Part shown: piece by piece, positions 44,533 to 53,285 of the stretch
How positions within the stretch are numbered: the stretch's first letter is position 1
How the letters are laid out: each line of letters starts with the position of its first letter
Assembly: GCA_026391455.1 (NCBI GenBank)
Contig: JAPLEH010000035.1
Location: 186,001-250,000, forward strand
Length of the DNA: 64,000 bases
DNA from: Bacteroidota bacterium
Lineage (GTDB): Bacteria > Bacteroidota > Bacteroidia > Chitinophagales > Chitinophagaceae
Direction: 5' to 3'
Notes under the pieces: generated by a model
The model's input: only the letters and a program-made list of their open reading frames with translations
The model's database searches: none
Told to the model about the DNA's origin: nothing
Program-made: the position numbers and the translations under genes

Positions 44533-44940
44533 ATGCTGTCCAAAAAAACACAATATGCGTTCCGGGCACTGGAAGTACTCGTCAAAAAATACGAGCAGGG
44601 TCCGGTATTGATTTCAGAAATAGCCAAAAAGAAAAAAATACCGCTCAAGTTTCTGGAAAATATTCTTTTGCAGTTAAAGAAAGACGGTGTGCTCGACAGC
44701 AAAAAAGGAAAAGGCGGTGGCTACTTCCTGGTCCATAAGCCCTCTAAAGTGCCGGTAGCGCGCATCATACGGGTAGTGGATGGCCCTATTGCCATGCTGC
44801 CTTGTGTAAGCCTCTATTTTTACCAGAAATGTAAGAATTGCGACGAAAAACACTGTGGTCTTCACGACATTATGATCGATGTGCGTGATGCGCAACTCGC
44901 TATACTTGAGAAAAAAACACTGGCCGATCTGATGGTTTGA
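44533..44940 (+). CDS. Rrf2-family transcription regulator
   Basis: 135 residues. The N-terminal winged helix contains VLISEIAKKKKIPLKFLENI and the wing KKGKGGGYFLVHKP. Four cysteines at 91, 100, 103 and 108 lie in the region where IscR-type members bind an iron-sulfur cluster, though the spacing differs from IscR. Members such as CymR and IscR answer to cysteine supply or cluster state. The gene precedes peroxiredoxin-cysH-cysD-cysN, and a palindrome repeated four times in the sulfur region begins 38 bp downstream. It is the obvious candidate for that regulon's regulator. Confidence 0.9.
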   Translation: MLSKKTQYAFRALEVLVKKYEQGPVLISEIAKKKKIPLKFLENILLQLKKDGVLDSKKGKGGGYFLVHKPSKVPVARIIRVVDGPIAMLPCVSLYFYQKCKNCDEKHCGLHDIMIDVRDAQLAILEKKTLADLMV

Positions 44941-44978
44941 TCTGACTCTAACAAGTGTTTGCAAATAAAACCCTTTTT

Positions 44979-45002
44979 TATCCTACTTATTTTGTAGGGT
45001 AA
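44979..45002 (+). promoter_or_regulatory. putative Rrf2-type operator, site 1 (before peroxiredoxin)
   Basis: The inverted repeat CCTACTTATTTTGTAGG (44982-44998) is followed by GTAA. The same 24-bp element recurs at 50055, 50142 and 54216. It contains the -33 TTTG of the promoter below, so a bound protein would block RNA polymerase. Confidence 0.6.
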
Positions 45003-45021
45003 TGGTCAGGGGTTATCTTTG
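44991..45021 (+). promoter_or_regulatory. promoter of peroxiredoxin-cys operon
   Basis: TTTG at 44991-44994 and TATCTTTG at 45014-45021, 19 bp apart, match the Bacteroidota -33/-7 consensus exactly. The start codon is 21 bp downstream. Confidence 0.7.
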
Positions 45022-45042
45022 CCCCATTTAAATCAATATATT

Positions 45043-45681
45043 ATGGCATTACGATTAGGCGATACCGCCCCAAATTTCAGGGCGCAAACCACCGAAGGAG
45101 AAATTGATTTTTATGAGTACCTGGGAACCGGATGGGGTATCCTATTCTCCCATCCTGCCGATTTTACACCGGTATGTACCACCGAGTTGGGCAAAACCGC
45201 TTTGTTGCAGGAAGAATTTGCCAAACGCAATGTGAAAGTGCTGGCAGTAAGCATTGACCCGCTGGATAAACATTTTGAATGGCGTAAAGACATCAATGAA
45301 ACACAGCATTGCAGTGTGGGATTTCCCATCATTGCTGACGAGAACAGGGTAGTGGCAGGCCTGTATGATATGATACACCCTAATGCATCTGCGACAGCCA
45401 CCGTACGCTCTCTGTTTGTGATCGGACCCGATAAACTGGTGAAACTGATGATCGTGTATCCGGCATCCACAGGTCGTAATTTTTACGAAGTACTCCGTGT
45501 GGTGGATTCATTGCAGCTTACAGCTAATTACAGTGTGGCAACCCCGGCCGATTGGAAACAAGGAGAAGATGTAATTGTGGTACCTGCTGTATCTACTGAA
45601 GATGCAATTAAAAAATTTGCAAAAGGCGTAACGGTGGTAAAACCATACCTGCGCTATACTCCACAGCCGGATGTTGAGTAA
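45043..45681 (+). CDS. 1-Cys peroxiredoxin (Prx6 type)
   Basis: 212 residues from the ATG at 45043; an in-frame TTG at 45019 lies inside the promoter. SHPADFTPVCTTELG holds the peroxidatic Cys. The length and the C-terminal end GVTVVKPYLRYTPQPD are those of the Prx6 group. It reduces hydroperoxides with thiols. Its last 11 nt overlap cysH, so peroxide defence and sulfate reduction are translated together. It is the first gene of the operon behind operator site 1. Confidence 0.95.
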   Translation: MALRLGDTAPNFRAQTTEGEIDFYEYLGTGWGILFSHPADFTPVCTTELGKTALLQEEFAKRNVKVLAVSIDPLDKHFEWRKDINETQHCSVGFPIIADENRVVAGLYDMIHPNASATATVRSLFVIGPDKLVKLMIVYPASTGRNFYEVLRVVDSLQLTANYSVATPADWKQGEDVIVVPAVSTEDAIKKFAKGVTVVKPYLRYTPQPDVE

Positions 45682-46363
45682 AGATACCATAGCACAATTG
45701 CAGGAGGCTTCTTTACCAGACGGTTTATCTTTACTGGCAAAACTATACCCGGGTGAAATCGCTTTCTCCTGTTCTCTTGGCCAGGAAGACCAGGTGATTA
45801 CCGATGCTATTTGCCGCCAGCAATTGAATATCCGGATATTTACACTTGATACAGGCCGTTTATTCAGTGAGACCTATGAACTGATCGAACGCACCACAGC
45901 GAGGTATAAACGAAAAATGGAGATCTATTTTCCTGCCCCGGAAGATGTGGAACCCTTTGTGAAAGAAAATGGCATTAACAGCTTTTATGAATCCGTTGAA
46001 AATCGCAAAGCCTGTTGCCATATCCGGAAAGTAAAACCGCTCAACCGGGCCCTTGCTGGCGCAAAGATTTGGATAACCGGATTACGTGCCGGCCAATCCG
46101 ATAACCGGAAAGACATGCCGGTAATCGAATGGGATGAAGTAAGACAATTATATAAATACAACCCGTTGATCAGTTGGACTGGTGAGGAAGTAAACGAATA
46201 TATTCATCAGCATCATGTACCATACAATCCGTTACACGATAAAGGGTTTCTCAGTATTGGTTGTGCCCCTTGTACCCGAGCTGTGGAACCGGGCGAAGAC
46301 GAAAGGGCAGGTCGGTGGTGGTGGGAGCAGTCACAAAAAGAATGTGGCCTGCACCAATCCTGA
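45671..46363 (+). CDS. cysH: APS/PAPS reductase, probably APS type
   Basis: 230 residues. FSCSLGQEDQVITDAICRQQ is the nucleotide-binding start and FTLDTGRLFSETYE the PAPS-reductase signature. KACCHIRKVKPL and GCAPCTRAVEPG give the CC...CxxC set that binds a 4Fe-4S cluster in APS-using enzymes. ERAGRWWWEQSQKECGLHQS carries the catalytic Cys. It reduces adenylyl sulfate to sulfite. No cysC-like kinase is present in the window, which fits direct use of APS. No sulfite reductase is seen here. Confidence 0.95.
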   Translation: MLSKDTIAQLQEASLPDGLSLLAKLYPGEIAFSCSLGQEDQVITDAICRQQLNIRIFTLDTGRLFSETYELIERTTARYKRKMEIYFPAPEDVEPFVKENGINSFYESVENRKACCHIRKVKPLNRALAGAKIWITGLRAGQSDNRKDMPVIEWDEVRQLYKYNPLISWTGEEVNEYIHQHHVPYNPLHDKGFLSIGCAPCTRAVEPGEDERAGRWWWEQSQKECGLHQS

Positions 46364-46415
46364 ATATTATTACAGTTGACGGTATGAACGCCCAACTGAA
46401 AAATGAATAAAAGAA

Positions 46416-47315
46416 ATGCAATCAGATTATCTCGAACAACTGGAAGCGGAAAGCATTTATATTTTTCGCGAAGTAGCTGCACAATTTGAGCGGCCCGCGC
46501 TATTATTCAGCGGCGGCAAGGATTCCATTACACTGGTACACCTGGCAGTAAAAGCTTTTGCGCCGGGTAAGATCCCGTTTCCGTTGGTACATATTGATAC
46601 CGGACATAATTTCCCCGAAGCATTGGCATTTCGCGACTGGCTGGCTCAGGAAGTAGGGGCCACGCTTATTGTACGTAAGGTAGAGGATACCATTAAAGCG
46701 AAAGGACTCACCGAACCCAAGGGAAAATTTCCCAGCCGCAATTGGTTACAAACTTATACTCTGTTGGATACCATTGAAGAGTTTGCATTCGATTGCTGTA
46801 TCGGTGGTGCAAGACGCGATGAAGAAAAAGCCAGGGCCAAAGAACGGATTTTTTCGGTGCGCGATGAGTTTGGCCAATGGGATCCCAAACTGCAACGCCC
46901 AGAACTCTGGAATATCTTCAATGGCCGTATACACAAAGGCGAAAACGTAAGAGTGTTTCCAATCAGCAACTGGACGGAGCTGGACATCTGGAATTATATC
47001 CGAAAAGAAAATATCGCATTGCCTTCTATCTATTTTGCCCACGAACGAAAAGTCATCGCACACGAAGGGCAATTGGTAGCATTGAGTGATTTTATTCAGC
47101 CCGGCCCCGAAGATGAGGTGATCACCAGGATGGTTCGCTATCGTACGGTGGGTGATATGACTTGTACCGCTGCGGTGGAGTCTACGGCTGCCACACTCGA
47201 CGAAGTGATCAATGAAATTATTGCCACCCGTATCAGTGAACGCGGTGAAACGAGAATCGATGACCGGGTAACGGAAGCAGCGATGGAGGACAGGAAGAAG
47301 AATGGATACTTTTAA
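46416..47315 (+). CDS. cysD: sulfate adenylyltransferase subunit 2
   Basis: 299 residues, normal length. RPALLFSGGKDSITLVHLAV is the PP-loop, and FPLVHIDTGHNFPEALAFRD and CCIGGARRDEEKARAKERIF are family signatures. With CysN it makes adenylyl sulfate from sulfate and ATP. It follows cysH after 52 bp. It is unusually separated from cysN by a 494-bp repeat block. Confidence 0.97.
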   Translation: MQSDYLEQLEAESIYIFREVAAQFERPALLFSGGKDSITLVHLAVKAFAPGKIPFPLVHIDTGHNFPEALAFRDWLAQEVGATLIVRKVEDTIKAKGLTEPKGKFPSRNWLQTYTLLDTIEEFAFDCCIGGARRDEEKARAKERIFSVRDEFGQWDPKLQRPELWNIFNGRIHKGENVRVFPISNWTELDIWNYIRKENIALPSIYFAHERKVIAHEGQLVALSDFIQPGPEDEVITRMVRYRTVGDMTCTAAVESTAATLDEVINEIIATRISERGETRIDDRVTEAAMEDRKKNGYF

Positions 47316-47809
47316 TTAGCTAATGTGCTAATCTGCTAATGTGATAATGAAAGAACGGGATTTCGTATCAATAAAGTTATTCTTTGTGCTCTTTCATGCC
47401 TGTCGGCAGATAAATGTGGGAGAGGAAATGTGAGAATGTGAAAATGTGGAAATGAGACAACGGAATCTCGTTTGAGTATTGTTGTTCTTTGTGTACTTAG
47501 TGGGAGAAAAAAATGTGCTAAATTATAAAACGGAATTTCGTTTCAATATTATTTTTCTTTGTGCTCTTTGTGGGATAAAATGTGCTGATGTGTAAATGAG
47601 GTAATGTGGAAATGTGCTAATGATAAAACGGAATTTCGTATCAATAAAGTTATTCTTTGTGCGCTTTCATGCCTGTCGGCAGATAAATGTGGGAGAGAAA
47701 ATGTGAGAATGTAGAAATGTGGAAATGAGAGAATGGAATTTGGTTTTATTAATATAATTCTTTGTGCTCTTTGATGCCAGACGGCAGATAAAGGCGGAAA
47801 AAATAGAAT
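47316..47809. repeat. five degenerate direct repeats between cysD and cysN
   Basis: Units of 60-107 bp start near 47354, 47459, 47528, 47623 and 47730. Each opens with a variant of ACGGAATTTCGTATCAATAA, continues TTCTTTGTGCTCTTTCATGC and ends in runs of AATGTGGAAATGTGAGAA. Units 1 and 4 are almost identical over about 100 bp. No ORF or promoter is obvious. Confidence 0.9.
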
Positions 47810-49051
47810 ATGGATTTACTGAGATTTATAACAGCAGGTAGTGTGGATGATGGGAAGAGTACGCTCATCGGACGATTGCTTTATGATAGTAAAAGTATTC
47901 TCGCCGATCAGCTGGAGGCATTGGAGCGCTCTACCAAAAACCGCACCGACGGATCTGTGGATCTTGCTTTGCTCACCGACGGATTAAGAGCCGAAAGAGA
48001 GCAGGGTATCACCATCGACGTAGCCTACCGGTATTTCACAACACCAAAACGGAAGTTTATTATCGCGGATGCCCCCGGGCATGTACAATACACCCGCAAT
48101 ATGATCACGGGCGCATCCAACGCCTCGCTGATCATTATTCTCATTGATGCAAGACAAGGTGTGGTGGAACAGACCCGCCGCCATTCGATCATTGCTTCCC
48201 TGCTCAACATACCCGAAGTGGTTGTGGCCATTAATAAAATGGACCTTGTGGATCATTCTGAAAATGTCTTCAATAACATCGTGATTGATTATGCTGAAGT
48301 GGCACGTCAATTAGGACTCACTAATGTAACGTATATTCCGATCAGCGCATTGAATGGAGACAATATCGTGGATCGTTCGGAGAGTAATAAATGGTACAAG
48401 GGTAAAACATTGCTGCAGCACCTGGAAGAAACAACAGTAACGAAATCCGTAGAAGCAACGGTCTCCCGTTTTCAGGTACAGTTGGTGATCCGTCCACAAA
48501 CGGAAGCCCTGCACGATTACCGGGGATATGCCGGAACGGTAATCAGTGGCGTATATCGCAAAGGGGATAAAGTAAAAGTATTACCACAGGGAATAGAGAC
48601 CACCATTACCCAACTCGAAACGGGAGGGGTGCAGGTGGATGAAGTTTCAGCCCAGCAGCCAGCTATCATCCACCTGGCCGATGATATTGATATCAGCCGG
48701 GGTGATTCGATCGTTCCGATTGATCAGTTGCCCCTTGTGTCGAACGAAATTGAGGCGCTTGTATGCTGGATGGATGAAAAGCCACTCCGTGCCGGAAACA
48801 AATACCTGCTACAGCATAATCACCGATTGGTGAAAGTAATGGTAAAACGGATCGACTATAAACTGGATGTAAATACATTACAACAACAGGCAGTGGAAGG
48901 GGAGGTGAAACTAAATGAAGTGATTAAAGTAACCCTGAAGACGGCCTCACCCCTGGTATATGATCCATATATGTCGATCAGGGCAAATGGCAGCGCGATA
49001 TTGATCGATGAAACGAGCAACAGTACTGCAGCCGCGGTATTATTTCAATAA
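47810..49051 (+). CDS. cysN: sulfate adenylyltransferase subunit 1 (GTPase)
   Basis: 413 residues. The G1 motif AGSVDDGKSTLIGRLL, REQGITIDVAYRYF (switch I region), G3 DAPGHVQYTRNM and G4 NKMD are intact. EF-Tu-like beta-barrels follow. It lacks a fused APS kinase domain. GTP hydrolysis drives sulfate activation by CysD. The start lies just after the repeat block, so it needs either read-through from cysD or a promoter inside the repeats. TauE follows 74 bp downstream. Confidence 0.97.
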   Translation: MDLLRFITAGSVDDGKSTLIGRLLYDSKSILADQLEALERSTKNRTDGSVDLALLTDGLRAEREQGITIDVAYRYFTTPKRKFIIADAPGHVQYTRNMITGASNASLIIILIDARQGVVEQTRRHSIIASLLNIPEVVVAINKMDLVDHSENVFNNIVIDYAEVARQLGLTNVTYIPISALNGDNIVDRSESNKWYKGKTLLQHLEETTVTKSVEATVSRFQVQLVIRPQTEALHDYRGYAGTVISGVYRKGDKVKVLPQGIETTITQLETGGVQVDEVSAQQPAIIHLADDIDISRGDSIVPIDQLPLVSNEIEALVCWMDEKPLRAGNKYLLQHNHRLVKVMVKRIDYKLDVNTLQQQAVEGEVKLNEVIKVTLKTASPLVYDPYMSIRANGSAILIDETSNSTAAAVLFQ

Positions 49052-49125
49052 GAAAAAGAAAAAGTTGCTCCTTACTGTCTGAATTTCAATTTATACATAT
49101 AAGTCTATTTCACGAAATATACATC

Positions 49126-50049
49126 ATGTTAACTGCACCCAAAAAACGGGTTGAGCCTAAAACGGATTCCGGCGCTGTTCAATGGTACCGTGTAGTTAGC
49201 TGGTGCTTACTGGCATTTGGCGTGTTAATACTGGGATATTTTATTTTCCGGTATGTACCGGTACAGAAAATGGTGGATGAAAGTTACCGTTGGTACAAGA
49301 CACTCGACCGATCTTTTCTTATCATGTTGCTGGCCGGTTTTGTCGCACAAATGGTGGATGGGGCGTTGGGTATGGGCTATGGGGTTACCAGTGCCACCAT
49401 CTTATTATCTGCGGGTGTAAATCCTGCCGCGATCAGTGGCAGTATTCACACCGCAGAGATGTTTGCCAGTGGAGCATCGGGTTACAGCCATTATAAATTT
49501 GGCAACGTCAATAAGAAATTATTCAAAGCGCTATTGATACCCGGCGTACTGGGTGCCGTGGCCGGAGCATTGTTGCTGGTACTGGCCGGTGAGAAATATG
49601 GTAAGATCATTCGCCCGGTTATTGCTTTTTATACTTTGCTATTGGGTATCAAGTTTATCCTCAATGCATTCCGGGAAATAAAGCCACAAAAGAAATTCAG
49701 GCATTATCGCTTACTCGCGGGTATCGGCGGATTCTTTGATTCTTTCGGCGGTGGGGGATGGGGCCCCATTGTAACCAGTACGCTTATTAACAACGGACGA
49801 AGCCATAAATATGTAGTAGGTTCGGTAAGCCTCACCGAGTTTTTCGTTACCCTTGCCAGCGCCTTTACGTTTTTTACCCTGATCGGATTGAGCCATTGGC
49901 AAACGATACTCGGGCTGATTCTGGGTGGATTGGTGGCGGCTCCTATCGCAGCTAAACTCGCCGGAAAGCTTCCCCGCAAAACAGCGTTTCTCCTGCTCGG
50001 TACGCTGGTGATCATCTGGAGTATACGGATCCTGGTAAAAATTATCTGA
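49126..50049 (+). CDS. TauE/SafE-family anion transporter
   Basis: 307 residues. After one N-terminal helix, the family motif FVAQMVDGALGMGYGVTSAT opens the first half, and GGFFDSFGGGGWGPIVTSTL is the matching motif of the second half. About eight helices in total. Members move sulfite, sulfonates or sulfate. Its place directly after cysN suggests sulfate or sulfite as substrate; uptake or export cannot be told from sequence. Confidence 0.92.
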   Translation: MLTAPKKRVEPKTDSGAVQWYRVVSWCLLAFGVLILGYFIFRYVPVQKMVDESYRWYKTLDRSFLIMLLAGFVAQMVDGALGMGYGVTSATILLSAGVNPAAISGSIHTAEMFASGASGYSHYKFGNVNKKLFKALLIPGVLGAVAGALLLVLAGEKYGKIIRPVIAFYTLLLGIKFILNAFREIKPQKKFRHYRLLAGIGGFFDSFGGGGWGPIVTSTLINNGRSHKYVVGSVSLTEFFVTLASAFTFFTLIGLSHWQTILGLILGGLVAAPIAAKLAGKLPRKTAFLLLGTLVIIWSIRILVKII

Positions 50050-50054
50050 GAAAA

Positions 50055-50078
50055 TTGTCTATTAATTTGGTAGGGTAA
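50055..50078 (+). promoter_or_regulatory. putative Rrf2-type operator, site 2 (before TonB receptor)
   Basis: TCTATTAATTTGGTAGGGTA matches site 1, with a weaker left arm. It overlaps the TTTG (50066-50069) of the promoter that follows. Confidence 0.5.
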
Positions 50079-50097
50079 TACTTAGCCATTATTTTTG
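50066..50097 (+). promoter_or_regulatory. promoter of TonB receptor gene
   Basis: TTTG at 50066-50069 and TATTTTTG at 50090-50097, 20 bp apart, fit the Bacteroidota consensus. The transcript would carry a leader of about 75 nt that includes a small hairpin and operator site 3. Confidence 0.55.
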
Positions 50098-50110
50098 CTG
50101 CTGAATAATT

Positions 50111-50130
50111 AAAGCCTGAAAGGGCTTTTT
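50111..50130 (+). terminator. small hairpin with T run, possible terminator or attenuator
   Basis: AAAGCC and GGCTTT arms, loop TGAAAG, followed by T. It is short. It lies after TauE but also inside the presumed leader of the TonB receptor mRNA, so it could act as either. Confidence 0.4.
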
Positions 50131-50141
50131 AAATACTTTTA

Positions 50142-50165
50142 TATCCTACTAAATTAGTAGACTAA
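50142..50165 (+). promoter_or_regulatory. putative Rrf2-type operator, site 3 (best palindrome)
   Basis: CTACTAAATTAGTAG (50147-50161) is symmetric except for the central base and is flanked by the same TATC and CTAA as the other sites. It lies 15 bp before the TonB receptor start and lacks the TTTG box, so it would act as a roadblock or second site. Confidence 0.6.
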
Positions 50166-50180
50166 TAAAATAACAACTGC

Positions 50181-53108
50181 ATGAAACATTTGATTCTTCT
50201 TGTTGGCTTACTGGTTCCGCTGGGATTGCTGGCTCAGTTGAATGGCTCCTTTATTTTGAGTGGCCGCGTGGTGAGTGAGGAGCAAGGGGGCATTGCTGCT
50301 GCCAGTATTTCGGTAAAGGGTACTACAGCTGGTACCATCGCCGATTCAACGGGCCGTTTTTCATTGGTGGTCAATCAGAAACTGCCCTTTACGCTGGTCG
50401 TGTCTTCCGTAGGTTTTGCACCCCAGGAGATCGAGATAAAAAACACAAATACGAAACCCACCATTCAGCTTACCACACAAACATTTCTGGCCAATGCCGT
50501 GGTGGTTACGGCCAGCCGCACATCCGAAAAAATTCTGAAGTCGCCGGTAAGTATTGAAAAATTGAATATTACCGCATTAAAAGAAACGCCGGCTGCTTCT
50601 TTTTACGATGCATTGGGAAATGTAAAAGGAGTACAGCTTACCACTTCCTCTATCACGTTTAAAGTACCCAATACCCGGGGCTTCAATATCCCTAATAATT
50701 TTCGCTTCATGCAATTGGTGGACGGTATTGATATGCAGGCCGCCACATTGGGTGTACCATTGGGAAATGCCATTGGCCCCACCGAACTGGATGTACAGAG
50801 CATTGAAATCACACCCGGTGCTGCATCCGCCTTGTACGGTATGAATGCGATCAACGGATTGGCGAACCTGCTTACAAAAAATCCCTTTAAAAGTCAGGGC
50901 CTTAGTTTTTTTCAACGTACCGGTATCAACCATGTGGATGGCTCCGATCATGAACCTGCTTTACTAACGGAGACGGCTATACGCTATGCCAAAGCATTTA
51001 AAGATAAATTCGCTTTTAAGATAAACCTTGGCTACCTCCATGCTACCGATTGGATATCCGATACACGGCAGGATCAGAATCCCAACACGAAGAACACAGC
51101 CAATCCTGCCTATCCTTCGCTCAATGGGGCCAATAATATTGCATTTGATGGATGGAATAAATACGGCGATGATGCATTGCAACTCAGCAATACTGTATCA
51201 GTGACGGGGCTTACCATCGATGGGGTAAATAACCGAACGCTCACGGTGGCCCGTACCGGCTATTGGGAAAAAGACCTCGTTAAACCAGAAGTGGATAATC
51301 TGAAACTCGATCTCGCTCTTCATTTTAAGCCCAATAGCCGCAATGAGATTGCTTATACCTATCGTGTTGGAAAAATGGATGGTGTATTTCAACGTGGCAA
51401 TAAGGTAAAACTGGACAATGTGGTGGTACAGAACCACCAGGTGGAATGGAAAGGTTCGCACCTGGTGCTGAAAGGATATGTATCAATAGAAAATACGGGC
51501 GATTCTTATAATGTAAAACCATTGGCCGACAACCTCGACTTATATACCGGTGGCAGTGCCAGTGTATGGGGAGCAAAATTTAAAAGCGCACTCAATGCCT
51601 ATGCGGCTGCAAACGGGGGAGCTTTAACGGCGCAAAACCTCGCTGCTGCTACGGCATTTGCCCGCCAGCAAGCTGATGCGGGCAGGGCAATACCCGGCAC
51701 GGAACGTTTCAACCGCCTGGTGGATACGATCCGCCATATCAACAACTGGGATATCCGCTCCTCCACGATACCTGATGCCCCCATTACCGGAGGTGCCGCA
51801 TTGATTCAAAAAAGTAATATTTATCACCTGGAAGGACAGTGGGATCTTACCCACCGGGTGAAATGGTTCAACCTGCTGGTAGGTGCTGATGCAAGAATAA
51901 ATGAGCTGATACCCGATGGCAATAACTTTGTTGATTTCTCCCGCCCTATAGCCGAACGTAATACGTCCTTGAAAGATGGCAGTTTTGGTAAGAATATTTA
52001 TTATAAAAAATTCGGTGCCTTCTTTCAGGCTACCAAAACATTTTTTGAAGAGAAATTAAAAATATGGGGATCCCTGCGTGCAGATTATAACCCCGAGTTT
52101 CAGATCAGGTTCACGCCACGCATTGCCGCTGTATATACCGCAGCCGAGCGTCACAATATCCGCTTAACGTTTCAGCAAGGCTATCGTTTTCCGGCCTTGT
52201 TTGAAGCCCTCTCCTATGTAAATAATGGCCGGGTAAAAAGGGTGGGCATACTTCCCATTATTAATGAAGGATTAGGATTTCGGGAGAACAGTTATACACA
52301 ACCTTCTGTAGCAGCTTTCAATGCTGCCGTTCGGGCGGCTGGTAATACGGATGCAGCCGCATTGGCCAACCGCAATCTCCTGCAGGTAGCCAATCTGCCG
52401 GATGGTCGTCCAGAAGGAATTAACTCATTCGAAGCGGGATACAAAAGCAGCCTGCTCAACAATAAATTATTTATCGATTTTGATATCTATGCCAATATTT
52501 ATGATGGCTTTCTCGGACAGGTACAAGTGTATGTACCCCGCGGCGAAAAAGTGGGCTCCGATGCAGCCGTAATTGCCATGATCGACCGCAACAGGGATGC
52601 CACCGTTGCCAGTGGCGGTAATGCAGCGAGCAAAGGACAGGACCGTTACCGGGTATATACCAATGCTAAAAATAAATACACTACGTACGGGTCTTCGCTC
52701 GGGGTGACATGGAATTTTTATAAAACATTTACCGTATCCGGCAATGTGAATTATAATAAAATAAAGGGCAGCAGCATTCCAGATCTTTTTGTAACTGGGT
52801 TCAATACACCCGAATGGACCACCAACCTGTCTTTTGGTAACCGGGCCATAACAAAAAACCTTGGCTTTAATATCGTTTGGAAATGGCAGGACAGTTTTTT
52901 ATGGGAAAGTCCTCTGGTGACCGGTAATGTAGGAGCTATCAATAATATTGATGCACAGATCACCTGGCGGGTCCCGGCAGCGAAATCAACGTTCAAATTT
53001 GGCGGGTCGAATGTGCTGAACAACCGGTATATCCAGTACGCGGGCGGGCCAACCATCGGAGCGCTCTATTATGTGTCCTATACACTGGAGGGATTGTTCA
53101 ATAAATAA
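50181..53108 (+). CDS. TonB-dependent receptor, probably for a sulfur compound
   Basis: 975 residues. The signal peptide ends at GLLAQ. A carboxypeptidase-regulatory-like domain (about residues 25-110: LSGRVVSEEQGGIAAASISV) is followed by a plug domain (NTRGFNIPNNFRFMQLVDGI; ALYGMNAINGLANLLTKNPF) and a 22-strand-type barrel. It imports large or scarce solutes through the outer membrane with TonB energy. No SusD partner is present. Location after cysHDN/TauE and two shared operators point to a sulfur-containing substrate. That substrate is inference. Confidence 0.93.
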   Translation: MKHLILLVGLLVPLGLLAQLNGSFILSGRVVSEEQGGIAAASISVKGTTAGTIADSTGRFSLVVNQKLPFTLVVSSVGFAPQEIEIKNTNTKPTIQLTTQTFLANAVVVTASRTSEKILKSPVSIEKLNITALKETPAASFYDALGNVKGVQLTTSSITFKVPNTRGFNIPNNFRFMQLVDGIDMQAATLGVPLGNAIGPTELDVQSIEITPGAASALYGMNAINGLANLLTKNPFKSQGLSFFQRTGINHVDGSDHEPALLTETAIRYAKAFKDKFAFKINLGYLHATDWISDTRQDQNPNTKNTANPAYPSLNGANNIAFDGWNKYGDDALQLSNTVSVTGLTIDGVNNRTLTVARTGYWEKDLVKPEVDNLKLDLALHFKPNSRNEIAYTYRVGKMDGVFQRGNKVKLDNVVVQNHQVEWKGSHLVLKGYVSIENTGDSYNVKPLADNLDLYTGGSASVWGAKFKSALNAYAAANGGALTAQNLAAATAFARQQADAGRAIPGTERFNRLVDTIRHINNWDIRSSTIPDAPITGGAALIQKSNIYHLEGQWDLTHRVKWFNLLVGADARINELIPDGNNFVDFSRPIAERNTSLKDGSFGKNIYYKKFGAFFQATKTFFEEKLKIWGSLRADYNPEFQIRFTPRIAAVYTAAERHNIRLTFQQGYRFPALFEALSYVNNGRVKRVGILPIINEGLGFRENSYTQPSVAAFNAAVRAAGNTDAAALANRNLLQVANLPDGRPEGINSFEAGYKSSLLNNKLFIDFDIYANIYDGFLGQVQVYVPRGEKVGSDAAVIAMIDRNRDATVASGGNAASKGQDRYRVYTNAKNKYTTYGSSLGVTWNFYKTFTVSGNVNYNKIKGSSIPDLFVTGFNTPEWTTNLSFGNRAITKNLGFNIVWKWQDSFLWESPLVTGNVGAINNIDAQITWRVPAAKSTFKFGGSNVLNNRYIQYAGGPTIGALYYVSYTLEGLFNK

Positions 53109-53145
53109 TATTCATCTTAGTTCTTTATACATAGGCAATCGTTAG

Positions 53146-53177
53146 AAAAAGGCGTCCGTCGACGGACGGATGCCTTT
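53146..53177 (+). terminator. hairpin terminator after TonB receptor
   Basis: AAAGGCGTCCGTC and GACGGACGGATGCCTTT arms form a long stem with very little loop. It lies 37 bp past the receptor stop and 8 bp before the tRNA. Confidence 0.7.
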
Positions 53178-53184
53178 ACACATC

Positions 53185-53255
53185 AACCCCGTGGCTGAGT
53201 GGACAGGCAGAGGGCTGCAAATCCTTTTACGTTGGTTCGAATCCAACCGGGGAGT
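53185..53255 (+). tRNA. tRNA-Cys (GCA) with mispaired acceptor end
   Basis: The D arm (GGCTGAGTGGACAGGC), anticodon arm with GCA at 53217-53219, and T arm (GTTGG TTCGAAT CCAAC) are all standard, and the base after the acceptor strand is T, as in tRNA-Cys. The 5' strand AACCCCG pairs with CGGGGAG at only five of seven positions; the two outermost pairs are A-A and A-G. No CCA is encoded. It is either a real tRNA with an unusual acceptor stem or a decaying copy. Confidence 0.75.
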
Positions 53256-53285
53256 CTTATTTTTAAGGGCATTAATAGCAAGCAT

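Noticed and set aside
47316-47809. CRISPR array
   Set aside because: The repeats are long, degenerate and adjoining, with no regular spacers and no cas genes.
53199-53285. Upstream extension of the DUF2490 gene
   Set aside because: It would translate the tRNA-Cys; the TTG at 53286 gives a proper signal peptide.
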